From positions 1 through 34,964 of the forward strand of contig JAFVGN010000010.1 of the NCBI GenBank assembly GCA_017474925.1: a DNA stretch of 34,964 nt, in the 5' to 3' direction. Source of the DNA: Prevotella sp. Lineage in GTDB: Bacteria; Bacteroidota; Bacteroidia; Bacteroidales; Bacteroidaceae. The notes beneath the pieces were generated by a model. That model saw only the letters and a list, made by a program, of their open reading frames with translations, did no database searches and was not told the DNA's origin. The translations under genes were made by a program, and so were the position numbers. This document shows, in pieces, positions 7,839 to 16,458 of the stretch (the first letter of the stretch is position 1; the number at the start of each line of letters is the position of its first letter).

Positions 7839-9215
7839 TCAGTTTCTATAGCGTTCAAAGTATTTATATCTGTTTGACTCGTATTTTTGGGCAAACCAAT
7901 TCAACAGGAATGGATGCAACAGGATTCCGATTAAGCCTGACACTGCCGAGACAATGTTATCAATAGGCGAAGGCAAGAAATAATAGAGAAGTAGTAATAC
8001 TACAATGGGGGACAAATTAACTGCGGCTATTAGGAAGGAACTCCGAGAGGATGAAAAACCCAATGAGTTCGAGAACATTTCAAGTCTGTTTGCGAGCAAG
8101 CTTGTAAAGAACACGACATGATTGGACACTCCCGCTGAAAAGATGAACGTCGAAAAGAAGAACCAAGGCGACAATTCAATCTCACCGTGAAAGAAACAGT
8201 AAAAGACATAGCATAAGATTGTCATCAAGACGGCATCGATGGTGTAACCGACATATTTCACCTGCATGATTTTCTTGATTTCTATGGGACGTGTCCAAAG
8301 GCCGTCCATATAGTTCCCTTCAAAGGCAAACATGTACAGACCAAAGAAGACAGGAAGCCCTATGACAGACAACACGACAAACAGTTCTGCGAAAAAGATG
8401 CTTGACAGATATGGGGTTCTCAATGCAAGGAACAGTCCCCAAAGACCACTCAAAATGATAAACAAGGGCTGAAGGCGATATCTCGTTGCCCTCATCATAC
8501 TTATATATTCCATGCTGATCCATGAGAAATGAGTGGAATATGTTTTCCCTGTACTGCGTGAATAATCCGCATAGCAATGAAGCGTACAACTGTATTTATA
8601 CAAGCCATATATCATCAGCATGCATAGAAGAATAAAACCGGCTACATGCTGTGCCCAAGGTAATGACAACGGATTAAGTACATAACATGCCACTACGGGA
8701 ACCCAGAAGAAGCCAACTAGTAAGACAGGAGCCTTGTATTCCCACCCCTGGGCAAGACGGTAAACCGTAACCGCATAGCCATTCAACCAGAATACAGAGA
8801 AGAACAAGAGTGACGACAGCACAGCTTCCTCCAAAGGAATCAACAAAAAAGCGACAGGAATTAATATGGATAGTGAAAGCAAATTCCAGTAGTTTAAAAG
8901 ACTATTCAACAACACGAACCTATTCCACGATATTTCACTGATAGGTCGTGTCTTCATACTGTCACTCATAACAAGACTTTCTTTATTTACGAAAAATCTA
9001 AAAAGAAAATCTGGCAACAATATTGAGAGGGCGATATAAGGAACAAAGGAATAAAGACTTTTCTTACCAGACAGTTCTTCCATCCTATCACCAAAGACGA
9101 AAAACAAGATGGGGAAGAGTATTGATATGGAAATTAGCGCAACGACCAATTTATACCATCGTTTCTCCCTGATGATATAATCCAGCCACACTTTAACTAT
9201 CATTTTCGTTACCAT
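7839..9215 (-). CDS. ABC transporter membrane protein, probable DUF5687 family
   Basis: A 458-residue polytopic membrane protein with ten or more hydrophobic segments. It starts with a short charged head (WLDYIIREKRW), typical of the Bacteroidetes DUF5687/ABC-2-like proteins found beside a lone ATPase gene. The adjacent ATPase gene follows after six bases, so the two are cotranscribed and probably form one transporter. A promoter with both boxes lies 90-120 bases upstream. The family name rests on overall resemblance and context, the membrane-partner role on gene pairing. The A+T-rich composition differs from the neighbouring tat and nusB operons. Confidence 0.65.
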   Translation of the reverse strand: MVTKMIVKVWLDYIIREKRWYKLVVALISISILFPILFFVFGDRMEELSGKKSLYSFVPYIALSILLPDFLFRFFVNKESLVMSDSMKTRPISEISWNRFVLLNSLLNYWNLLSLSILIPVAFLLIPLEEAVLSSLLFFSVFWLNGYAVTVYRLAQGWEYKAPVLLVGFFWVPVVACYVLNPLSLPWAQHVAGFILLCMLMIYGLYKYSCTLHCYADYSRSTGKTYSTHFSWISMEYISMMRATRYRLQPLFIILSGLWGLFLALRTPYLSSIFFAELFVVLSVIGLPVFFGLYMFAFEGNYMDGLWTRPIEIKKIMQVKYVGYTIDAVLMTILCYVFYCFFHGEIELSPWFFFSTFIFSAGVSNHVVFFTSLLANRLEMFSNSLGFSSSRSSFLIAAVNLSPIVVLLLLYYFLPSPIDNIVSAVSGLIGILLHPFLLNWFAQKYESNRYKYFERYRN

Positions 9216-9303
9216 GATTTTAACCTTGGCAGAATCTAACCTTTATTGCTTTTAAACAAGACGCTGAGACAAACCGTTCTATGATGATTCATCTCTTGCG
9301 GTG

Positions 9304-9335
9304 CAAAACTACATATTCCTTCTTGAATTTCCAAA
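9304..9335 (-). promoter_or_regulatory. Promoter of the ABC transporter pair
   Basis: On the minus strand TTTG (9335-9332), 20 bases, then TAGTTTTG (9311-9304), matching TTTG and TAnnTTTG. The untranslated leader is about 85 bases. The rest of the 282-base gap between the divergent transporter and nusB genes is A+T-rich, and I see nothing else in it. Confidence 0.55.
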
Positions 9336-9428
9336 TTTTCGAGATACTTTTCTCTGTAGCCAATCCATTATTCTTTATTATACAATAGAACGTTTTTTTC
9401 CACGTAAATGATAAATAGCCGAAAAAAA

Positions 9429-9459
9429 TTTGCCCTTTGACCTTTTTTTCGTACCTTTG
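9429..9459 (+). promoter_or_regulatory. Promoter of the nusB operon
   Basis: TTTG (9429-9432), 19 bases, then TACCTTTG (9452-9459): a full consensus Bacteroidetes promoter, 38 bases before the nusB start. Confidence 0.65.
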
Positions 9460-9497
9460 CAGCTGATAAGCGAATCAAAGCGACAAGAAAAGCAATT

Positions 9498-10427
9498 ATG
9501 ATTAACAGAGAACTAATTAGAACAAAGATAGTACAATTGACCTATGCGTACTATCAGAATGGAAGTAAAAACATTGACACGGCAGAGAAGGAACTACTTT
9601 TCAGCCTGTCGAAAGCCTACGACCTTTATAACTATTTACTGGCACTGATAGTGAGTATCACCCGCGAGTCGAGACGTCACCTGGAGGTGGCCGAGTCGAG
9701 GGCCAAACGCGAGGGTACACCGATGCCGTCGCGTAAGTTTGCAGACAACCGCTTCGCACTGCAGCTGGAACAGAACAAGATGCTGCAGGACTTCATGGAA
9801 ACACAGAAGAAGACGTGGAGTGACGAGCCAGAATTCGTGAAGAAGATATACACGAGCATTACAGAGTGCCAGGTTTACAAGGACTATATGGAATCGGAGG
9901 AAGACTGTTACCAGGCCGACCGCGAAGTGTGGCGCAAGCTGTACCGCACGCAGATAGAGAATAACGCGGCACTGGACGCACTGCTGGAAGAGCAGAGCCT
10001 GTACTGGAACGATGACAAGGAGGTGGTGGACTCTTTTGTACTGAAGACTATCAAGCGCTTCGAGGAAAAGAACAGCACAGCGCAGGAACTGCTGCCCGAA
10101 TACGACTCGGAGGAGGACAAGGAATATGCACGCAAGCTGTTCCGTGCCACTATCCTGAATGCTAACGAATACCAACACTACATGAGCGAGTCGTCGCGCA
10201 ACTGGGACTTCTCGCGACTGGCGTACATGGACATCGTCATCATGCAGATAGCCATCGCAGAGATGCTGACGTTCCCGACGATACCCATCAGCGTGACCAT
10301 CAACGAGTTCGTGGAAATCAGCAAGCTATATTCCACCCCCCGCAGCGCCGGCTATATCAACGGCATGCTGGACACTATTGCCCATCATCTGGTGAATACG
10401 GGCAGGATGCTGAAAGCGGTCAAATAG
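9498..10427 (+). CDS. nusB: Transcription antitermination factor NusB
   Basis: NusB binds boxA RNA with NusE (ribosomal protein S10) and keeps RNA polymerase from terminating early on rRNA operons. The 309-residue product is twice the E. coli size (139), as usual in Bacteroidetes. The first MINRELIRTKIVQLTYAYYQ is the NusB opening helix. A long charged, mostly helical insert follows. The C-terminal block WDFSRLAYMDIVIMQIAIAEM, with PTIPISVTINEFVEISKLY and GYINGMLD after it, is the conserved NusB core. First gene of a five-gene housekeeping operon. Confidence 0.92.
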   Translation: MINRELIRTKIVQLTYAYYQNGSKNIDTAEKELLFSLSKAYDLYNYLLALIVSITRESRRHLEVAESRAKREGTPMPSRKFADNRFALQLEQNKMLQDFMETQKKTWSDEPEFVKKIYTSITECQVYKDYMESEEDCYQADREVWRKLYRTQIENNAALDALLEEQSLYWNDDKEVVDSFVLKTIKRFEEKNSTAQELLPEYDSEEDKEYARKLFRATILNANEYQHYMSESSRNWDFSRLAYMDIVIMQIAIAEMLTFPTIPISVTINEFVEISKLYSTPRSAGYINGMLDTIAHHLVNTGRMLKAVK

Positions 10428-10469
10428 CAAGAATCATTATCACAACAAAAACAACATAACGTAAGAACT

Positions 10470-10796
10470 ATGACACAGATTATCTTAGCAGCACAGGCCG
10501 CTGGTGGCGGCGGTGGCGGCATGAGTTTCATCATCATGATGGTGGCTATCTTTGCCATCATGTATTTCTTCATGATCAGACCCCAGCAGAAACGTCAGAA
10601 GGAGATTCAGAAATTCCAGAACTCGCTGGCTGAGGGTACGGAGGTGGTCACCGGAGGTGGCATCTACGGCGTGGTGAAGAAGATTGACCTGACAACAGGC
10701 ATCATCGAGGTGAAAATTGCCGACGGTGTAGTGATCAAGGTTGACAAGAGCTACGTGTTCAAGGACATGTCAAGCACCCCGATTCAGCAGAAATAA
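10470..10796 (+). CDS. yajC: Preprotein translocase accessory subunit YajC
   Basis: YajC is a small inner-membrane partner of SecDF that helps Sec-dependent export. The 108-residue protein has a Gly-rich start, one membrane helix (about residues 16-34) and the diagnostic FMIRPQQKRQKE just after it. The cytoplasmic tail begins with GTEVVTGGGIYGVV, the conserved YajC beta core. It follows nusB by 42 bases and precedes the YbbR-like gene by three, so it is cotranscribed. Length fits the family. Confidence 0.93.
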   Translation: MTQIILAAQAAGGGGGGMSFIIMMVAIFAIMYFFMIRPQQKRQKEIQKFQNSLAEGTEVVTGGGIYGVVKKIDLTTGIIEVKIADGVVIKVDKSYVFKDMSSTPIQQK

Positions 10797-10799
10797 GAC

Positions 10800-11786
10800 A
10801 TGGGGGAAGAGGGAATTCTGACAACCATCAAGCGATTCTTGTTCAGCAACCTGAACAGGCAGTTGATGATGTTCCTGTTCTTCCTGTTCCTCTCGGCCAT
10901 CTTCTGGCTGATACTGACTCTGAACGAGACGTACGAGAAGGAACTGAAGGTTCCTGTCAAGTTGTACAACATACCGAAGAACGTAATGCTGACGTCGGCT
11001 GACGTGGACACGGTGCGTGTTACCGTGCGCGACAAGGGCTGGCAAATGCTGGCCTACATGTATGGTGACAACCCGCCAACGCTGAGCTTCAACTTCAAGA
11101 ACTACGACCGTGGCAACAACGGCGGTGTCATCATGGCTTCGGACGTGAGGCGCCACATGGAACGGCAGCTCGAGATGACGTCGAAGGTGACGAACGTGAA
11201 ACCCGAGAAGCTGGAGTTTTTCTACAACAACGGGGAGCGCAAACGGGTTCCTGTTGCATGGAAGGGACGCGTCATCCCCGACCACCTGTACTTCATATCG
11301 CACGTGGACTACTCGTCGGACAGCGTGGACGTATATGCCTCGCGCGAGAAGCTGGACAGCATCAACGTGGTATACACTGAGCTACTGAACTATGTAGGGT
11401 TCCGCGACACGCTGATAATACCTTGCAAGCTAGCGCATGAGGTTGATGTCAAGGTGGTGCCCGACAACATAGCAATCAGGTTCTATACGGACGTGCTGAC
11501 GGAGGAGAGTATCGCTGTTCCCATCAAGTGCCTGAACCTGCCACAGGGCAAGCTGCTGCGTACCTTCCCTGCGAAAGTGGCGGTGAACTTTGTGTCAGGT
11601 ATAGGCGAATACAAGACGCTGCGTCCTGAGGATTTCGAGGTCGTGGCAGACTATTTGGAGATAGAGCAGAAACCCTCGGAAAAGTGTAACATCTACCTGC
11701 GCAAAGCACCTCCGGGCATCACGCGAACGACGCTGGCCGCAAAGCAGGTAGACTACCTGATAGAAGATGAGGAGGTGAACCGATGA
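10800..11786 (+). CDS. YbbR-like domain protein
   Basis: A 328-residue membrane-anchored protein with an N-terminal cytoplasmic stub, one membrane helix (about residues 20-40) and an extracytoplasmic part made of YbbR-like repeats. The first is recognisable from LNETYEKELKVPVKLYN. In Firmicutes the YbbR protein CdaR controls the cyclic-di-AMP cyclase CdaA; no cyclase gene is visible here. In Bacteroidetes this gene commonly sits between yajC and coaE, as here. The 3' end overlaps coaE by four bases (ATGA), so translation of the two is probably coupled. The regulatory role is inference. Confidence 0.8.
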   Translation: MGEEGILTTIKRFLFSNLNRQLMMFLFFLFLSAIFWLILTLNETYEKELKVPVKLYNIPKNVMLTSADVDTVRVTVRDKGWQMLAYMYGDNPPTLSFNFKNYDRGNNGGVIMASDVRRHMERQLEMTSKVTNVKPEKLEFFYNNGERKRVPVAWKGRVIPDHLYFISHVDYSSDSVDVYASREKLDSINVVYTELLNYVGFRDTLIIPCKLAHEVDVKVVPDNIAIRFYTDVLTEESIAVPIKCLNLPQGKLLRTFPAKVAVNFVSGIGEYKTLRPEDFEVVADYLEIEQKPSEKCNIYLRKAPPGITRTTLAAKQVDYLIEDEEVNR

Positions 11787-12349
11787 TGAAGAAGGGTATA
11801 ACAGGCGGCATAGGCTCAGGGAAGAGCTACGTATGCCAGCGGCTGGCCCTTCACGGCATTGCGGTGTACGATTGTGACGCTGCCGCCAAGAGACTTATAC
11901 GCACCTCACCGACCCTACAGCAGCAACTGATTGACCTGGTGGGTTCGCTGGACAAGGCAGCCATGAGCCGGTTCCTGCTGGCCAGCGAGGACAATGCCCA
12001 CGCCATAGATGCCATCGTCCACCCTGCTGTCTTCGACGATTTCAGGCAGAGTGGCATGGAATGGATGGAGAGTGCAATTATGTATGAGTCAGGTGCTGAC
12101 AGACTGGTGGACCGCGTGGTGGTGGTGACAGCTCCCGAGGAGGTACGCATCAGGCGGGTTATGGAGCGCGACGGCATCAGCCGTGAAAAAGCCCAGCAGT
12201 GGATGCTGCGCCAGTGGCCACAGGAGAAAGTCAGGGCCATAGCCGACTTTGAAATAGTAAATGACGGCATGGCGGACATCGACGCCCAGATAGAGCAGCT
12301 GCTACGGTGGCTACGGCAAGAGTGCAAGCAACAAAACACATTATTATAA
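11783..12349 (+). CDS. coaE: Dephospho-CoA kinase
   Basis: CoaE phosphorylates the ribose 3'-hydroxyl of dephospho-CoA with ATP, the last step of CoA synthesis. The 188-residue product opens with the P-loop GGIGSGKS (residues 8-15) and has the CoA-domain DAIVHPAVF block and the RxxxRDGISREKAQQW lid region. It lacks part of the usual C-terminus but is near normal family length (about 195-205). Two consecutive ATG codons (11783 and 11786) are possible starts; the first overlaps the YbbR-like stop codon. Confidence 0.93.
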   Translation: MMKKGITGGIGSGKSYVCQRLALHGIAVYDCDAAAKRLIRTSPTLQQQLIDLVGSLDKAAMSRFLLASEDNAHAIDAIVHPAVFDDFRQSGMEWMESAIMYESGADRLVDRVVVVTAPEEVRIRRVMERDGISREKAQQWMLRQWPQEKVRAIADFEIVNDGMADIDAQIEQLLRWLRQECKQQNTLL

Positions 12350-12365
12350 CAATAAGAAAGCAAAA

Positions 12366-12806
12366 ATGAAACAAACCATCTTATCGATTTCCGGCAAGCC
12401 CGGACTTTACAAGCTCGTATCGCGTGCCAAGAACAGCCTCATCGTGGAGGCACTGGACGAAACACATAAGCGCATGCCAGCCTTTGGCACTGACCGCATC
12501 ACGTCGCTGGCCGACATCGCCATGTTCACTGAAACGGAGGACGTGCCTCTGATGAAGGTGCTGGCAGCCATGCGCGACCTGGAGGGCGGCAAGGTGTCGA
12601 GCGTAAACTTCAAAAAGGCTTCGGCATCCGAGCTTCACGAGTACTTCACCAAGGTACTACCCGACTGGGATCAGGACAGGGTGCAGAACAGCCACATCAA
12701 GAAGCTTATACAGTGGTATGATATCCTTGTGACTGCGGGCATCACCGACTTCGAGGAGGAGCTGGCACCCACGGAGGGCGACAACATAGACGACCGACAG
12801 GAGTAA
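12366..12806 (+). CDS. DUF5606 family protein
   Basis: A 146-residue soluble protein of the Bacteroidetes-specific DUF5606 family. It opens with the conserved SISGKPGLYKLVSRAKNSLI (residues 7-26), then MPAFGTDRITSLADIAMFT, and has a helical part ending in IKKLIQWYDILVTAGITDFE. The start resembles a small beta-barrel that could bind nucleic acid or protein, but no function is known. It is the last gene of the nusB operon, 16 bases after coaE, and ends just before a strong terminator. Confidence 0.85.
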   Translation: MKQTILSISGKPGLYKLVSRAKNSLIVEALDETHKRMPAFGTDRITSLADIAMFTETEDVPLMKVLAAMRDLEGGKVSSVNFKKASASELHEYFTKVLPDWDQDRVQNSHIKKLIQWYDILVTAGITDFEEELAPTEGDNIDDRQE

Positions 12807-12837
12807 GAGGAAAAAGGAGGAGAAATAGAAGAGGGGG

Positions 12838-12904
12838 GGTGAAGAATCTGCCTGCGCCACACGATTGATAGGCAAGAGGCAGGTTCTTCACCACCCACTT
12901 TTTT
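12838..12904. terminator. Bidirectional intrinsic terminator
   Basis: A 16-pair stem (12838-12853 with 12877-12892, one G-U wobble in the plus-strand RNA) closes a 23-base loop. On the plus strand it is followed by a T-run at 12899-12904. It separates the nusB operon from the Fur-family gene, which approaches from the other side and whose stop codon lies in the T-run. Confidence 0.75.
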
Positions 12905-13322
12905 ATCGGCAATGGGGACAGCGCCCCTTGACGATGAAATTGACTGACGACATCTCAAATCCCTCAGGTAGCTGAACGTCGGGGATACCTATGTCCTCTA
13001 GACAATAGGTACGACGGCAGTGCTCGCAATAGAAATGCACATGGAGGTCATCATCGTTGTGGGCATCATGACTGCGGCACAGCTCGTAGCGCACACCATC
13101 GCCACCGTCCTCGATGACATGTACCAGATGGTGCTCACGGAAAAGAGTCAGGGCACGGAACACACCCGACTTGTCGATAGTGAGAATAGCATACTCCAGT
13201 TCAGAGAGCGACATGGGACGAGATGCTGCAGCCAGAGCCTTGACCACCACGATGCGGTTGGCCGTAGGCTTCACACCATGGTGAAGGAGCAGTTCGACGC
13301 ATGATTTCTCGTCCATAGTCAT
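12903..13322 (-). CDS. Fur family metal-responsive regulator
   Basis: A 139-residue DNA-binding repressor of the Fur/Zur/PerR family. The N-terminal winged helix contains HHGVKPTANRIVVVKAL, the usual Fur entry, then the recognition region SLSELEYAILTIDKSGVFRAL. The dimer domain has the metal cluster HDAHNDDDLHVHFYCEHC and a second CPHC pair at the very end, so a structural zinc site is likely. Which metal it senses cannot be told. A GTG at 13346 is possible, but ATG at 13322 (or 13316) gives the usual family start. The beta-barrel gene ends 40 bases upstream on the same strand, so the two may share a message. Confidence 0.8.
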   Translation of the reverse strand: MTMDEKSCVELLLHHGVKPTANRIVVVKALAAASRPMSLSELEYAILTIDKSGVFRALTLFREHHLVHVIEDGGDGVRYELCRSHDAHNDDDLHVHFYCEHCRRTYCLEDIGIPDVQLPEGFEMSSVNFIVKGRCPHCR

Positions 13323-13362
13323 GAGATTCTGGTAGAAAAGTGACACACATCGTGACTAGGAA

Positions 13363-16311
13363 TCAGAAGCGACCGGGACGGCCACCACCGAAGCCTCCTC
13401 CGAAGCCACCGCCGCCACCTCGACCTCCAAAGCCGCCACGTCCACCACGTCCACCACGTCCGCCAGGACCGCCAGGGCCACGCATGCTGGACATGCCACC
13501 GAAGATGTTGATCTTATAGATGACGTGTAACATGGCATAACTGGTGATGGCGTTGTACTCGGTATCCACACGCTGGGTACTCGTGATGCTGCGGCTGAAG
13601 GTTGACTGGCGGTTCAGGATATCATAGAACTGAAGCGACAGCGTCAGCGCGTTGCCACGCAGGAAGGACTGCGACAACTGAGCGTTCCAGATGAGCTCGT
13701 TGGTGTTCATGGACTCATCGCTATATCCGCGGCGTGAGTTCATGCTCATGCCGGTAGACAGCTGAGTGCCCCAAGGAGCCGTCAGCATGAGGCTGGCACC
13801 ATAGGAGAAAGTCCATGTATCGAGGTTATTGTTGCTCTGCAGTACGCTACGGGCATGCATGTAGTCAAGCGAGCCGTTGAGCTCGAACTCAAGCCAGTCG
13901 TTGCGGTAGCTGGCAGCCAGGCGCTCACCTATATTGGTAGTGCGGGTCGTTGACTCTTGCGAGCTCGAGCCTCTGTCAACACTAACGTAGCCCACGGCAT
14001 TGTTGTAGCGCAGGGTGGTGAAGGTGTTGATGTTGAAATAACCTGCAGAGTCAATGGCGGTATTAAACATGAACATACCATTGGCATTCCAGTTGCCATT
14101 GATATTCTCAGGGCGCGTGGTGCGTGAACCTGTTCGCTCATCATAGGATACCATGTTGGAAATGCTGTTTCTGGTGGTCGAGAAGTTGATGTTGGCCATC
14201 AGGCTGCGCTGGTGGTTCTGGATATAGTTGTTGTAGAAGAGCCGGAAGGACTGTGTGAACGAAGGTTTCAAGCCAGGGTTACCCTTACGGATGAACAGCG
14301 GATTGGAGTCGTCGGTGATGTCGAGCAGGTCGGACATAGACGGCTGGCTAGTAGTACCACGATAGTTAAAGCGCAGCTGGCTAACGTTGGAAATCTTCCA
14401 GCGGAAGTCGGCCGTTGGTGAGAAGTTGGTGACTATGCGCGTAGTGTCGGAATGGACACTCTGATAGTCCTGGATGAAGTGCGACTTCTGGGGGATGACC
14501 TGGAAGCCTACGTTCAGGTTGTAATCCTTGCGGGTGACGCGCAGGCCAAGCTCGGCAGTATGGGTGTAGTTCTTGTATTCTGAGAAGCGGCTGAGGTTAT
14601 CGCTCTTGAATTCGTCAAGGTTGTCAGTACCAATCAAGTCTAGCAGCTTGTCCCAGCCACGGTATTCAGGCTCGATGCTGAAGAAAGGTAGTCTCAGCTT
14701 GCTAAAGTCGTAGGTGGTACGGTCGCTCTTGGTGTAGCTGTACTGATACTGATAGGAGAGCTGCAGATAGACACGGTCGAAGATGGGCTCGCTATAGCTG
14801 GCACGGACGTTATAGTTCCATTTCTTGGTAGGCGTCACAGCATAGCGGTTGGACTGATAGACGGAGTCCTTAAACAAATAGTAGTTTACGGAGTCGTTGG
14901 TGAACGACTTGCTGTCGCCCTCGCTGTAGTTACCGCCCAGGCGCAGGGTAATGTTACGTCCATTGTTGCTGAGCCTGCGATTGATCTGCAAGTTACCACC
15001 CAAGGACTTGTTGTCGCTATAGTCGATGGCATCGGAGAGTTCGCTGTTCTTGACAACGCCCTCTTTGACGAGCAAATCGAGTTGTTCCAAGGGCTCAGTG
15101 ATACCACGGATGGTATAGGGGTCAACGTTGAACGTTGCAGTCTTTCCGATTGTCACAGCATCGCTGGAATTATACTGTAAATTAGGACGGAACATGATGT
15201 TGGTCATAGAGTCGGGCGTCCACTCCAGACGGAAACGCGCATCCCAGCTGTTGCTACGATTATTGTCCTTATTGATACTGTTGCCGAAGACAGAGGAAGT
15301 CTGAGAGACGAATTCCTCAGTGGAACGACGCACCAAGGCGTCACCATCGTTATGGTTCCAGCGGACGCTACCGTCGAGTATCAGCTTGTCTTTCTTCTCG
15401 TAGTTCAGGTTGACACCTGTCATCTTGGTAGCCGTGAGTCCCTGGCGTCCACCACCAAAGCGTCCTCCACCCATGCCGAAGCCCATGTCGTTGACGTTGT
15501 TGGCACTCGACATGAGAAATAGCTTCATATTGTCCTTCATCCAACCGCCAAATAAGCGCCCGCTATAGCGGTCGTGGGTACCGGCAGCAACGTCGGCATT
15601 GACCATGAGACCCTTGTTCATACCCTGTTTGATGCCAAAGTCGAGCACGGTTTCCTCCTCACCGTCATCAATGCCACTGACACGGGCCAGGTCGCTCTTT
15701 TGGTCGTAAGCCTTGACGCGCTCGACGATAGAAGTGGGCAGGTTCTTCATGGCCGTCTTGGTGTCACCGGTCATAAACTCCTTACCATCAACCATAATCT
15801 TCTTGACCTCCTTGCCGTTGATGGTTATCTTGCCGTCATCAGAGATTTGGGCACCAGGCAGTCGCCTGACCAGCTCCTCAACGACCGACCCCTCAGGAGT
15901 GCGGTACGCTGAGGCATTATATATAAAGGTGTCTGCCTTGAGAGTTACCTTAGCTGCCTGACCGGTAATGGTGGCGCCTTTCAGCATGACGGCATCGGGG
16001 TCCATAGCGATGGTGCCCAGACTGACATCCTTGTCGCCGCTGACGGTGATAGGCTTGGAATAAGACTTGAAACCCACGCAGGTAACCTGCAAGATATACT
16101 TTCCTGTCGACGGGGCGTTCACACTGAACTTTCCGTCCAACTTTGTCAGTGTACCTTTGACAAGAGTACTGTCTGTGCGCAGAAGACGTACAGTTGTCTG
16201 GGGCAATGCTTCGCCCGTTTCGTTTTCCACTACTGTTCCTGTTACGTTTCGCTGTGCCATAGCCACCACGGCCATCAGAGGCATCAATACGAGAAGAAAT
16301 AAGCGTTTCAT
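13363..16311 (-). CDS. Outer-membrane beta-barrel (TonB-receptor-like) protein with Gly/Arg-rich tail
   Basis: A 982-residue outer-membrane protein. It has a Sec signal peptide (MKRLFLLVLMPLMAVVAMAQ), a carboxypeptidase-regulatory-like Ig-fold domain (about residues 21-110), a plug-like domain, then a large barrel of the OMP_b-brl_3 type. The barrel ends with MLHVIYKINIFGG. A Gly/Arg-rich tail of about 45 residues follows (GGRGGRGGRGGFGG in its middle) and ends in Phe. A smaller Gly-rich patch, GFGMGGGRFGGG, sits near residue 280. Ligand is unknown. A -7 box lies 71 bases upstream and the Fur-family gene lies behind it. Confidence 0.85.
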   Translation of the reverse strand: MKRLFLLVLMPLMAVVAMAQRNVTGTVVENETGEALPQTTVRLLRTDSTLVKGTLTKLDGKFSVNAPSTGKYILQVTCVGFKSYSKPITVSGDKDVSLGTIAMDPDAVMLKGATITGQAAKVTLKADTFIYNASAYRTPEGSVVEELVRRLPGAQISDDGKITINGKEVKKIMVDGKEFMTGDTKTAMKNLPTSIVERVKAYDQKSDLARVSGIDDGEEETVLDFGIKQGMNKGLMVNADVAAGTHDRYSGRLFGGWMKDNMKLFLMSSANNVNDMGFGMGGGRFGGGRQGLTATKMTGVNLNYEKKDKLILDGSVRWNHNDGDALVRRSTEEFVSQTSSVFGNSINKDNNRSNSWDARFRLEWTPDSMTNIMFRPNLQYNSSDAVTIGKTATFNVDPYTIRGITEPLEQLDLLVKEGVVKNSELSDAIDYSDNKSLGGNLQINRRLSNNGRNITLRLGGNYSEGDSKSFTNDSVNYYLFKDSVYQSNRYAVTPTKKWNYNVRASYSEPIFDRVYLQLSYQYQYSYTKSDRTTYDFSKLRLPFFSIEPEYRGWDKLLDLIGTDNLDEFKSDNLSRFSEYKNYTHTAELGLRVTRKDYNLNVGFQVIPQKSHFIQDYQSVHSDTTRIVTNFSPTADFRWKISNVSQLRFNYRGTTSQPSMSDLLDITDDSNPLFIRKGNPGLKPSFTQSFRLFYNNYIQNHQRSLMANINFSTTRNSISNMVSYDERTGSRTTRPENINGNWNANGMFMFNTAIDSAGYFNINTFTTLRYNNAVGYVSVDRGSSSQESTTRTTNIGERLAASYRNDWLEFELNGSLDYMHARSVLQSNNNLDTWTFSYGASLMLTAPWGTQLSTGMSMNSRRGYSDESMNTNELIWNAQLSQSFLRGNALTLSLQFYDILNRQSTFSRSITSTQRVDTEYNAITSYAMLHVIYKINIFGGMSSMRGPGGPGGRGGRGGRGGFGGRGGGGGFGGGFGGGRPGRF

Positions 16312-16381
16312 ATCTTATGGCTATTTTGTTTTTTACTACACCTATGACGCTTTCCAATGTGGAAAGTTTAAGACATGGGTG

Positions 16382-16389
16382 CAAAATTA
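16382..16389 (-). promoter_or_regulatory. -7 box of the beta-barrel gene
   Basis: The minus strand reads TAATTTTG, a match to TAnnTTTG, 71 bases before the ATG. No TTTG is found at -33. It is divergent from the aroB box. Confidence 0.45.
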
Positions 16390-16443
16390 GCGTAAAAAAT
16401 ACAATTATTACGTTTTTTAGATACGAGTTACACATTTTTATAT

Positions 16444-16451
16444 TAATTTTG
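16444..16451 (+). promoter_or_regulatory. -7 box of aroB, very close to the start codon
   Basis: TAATTTTG matches TAnnTTTG and ends only seven bases before the aroB ATG at 16459. Transcription would start at or just before the start codon, giving a nearly leaderless message. No -33 box is clear. Confidence 0.45.
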
Positions 16452-16458
16452 CAAACCA

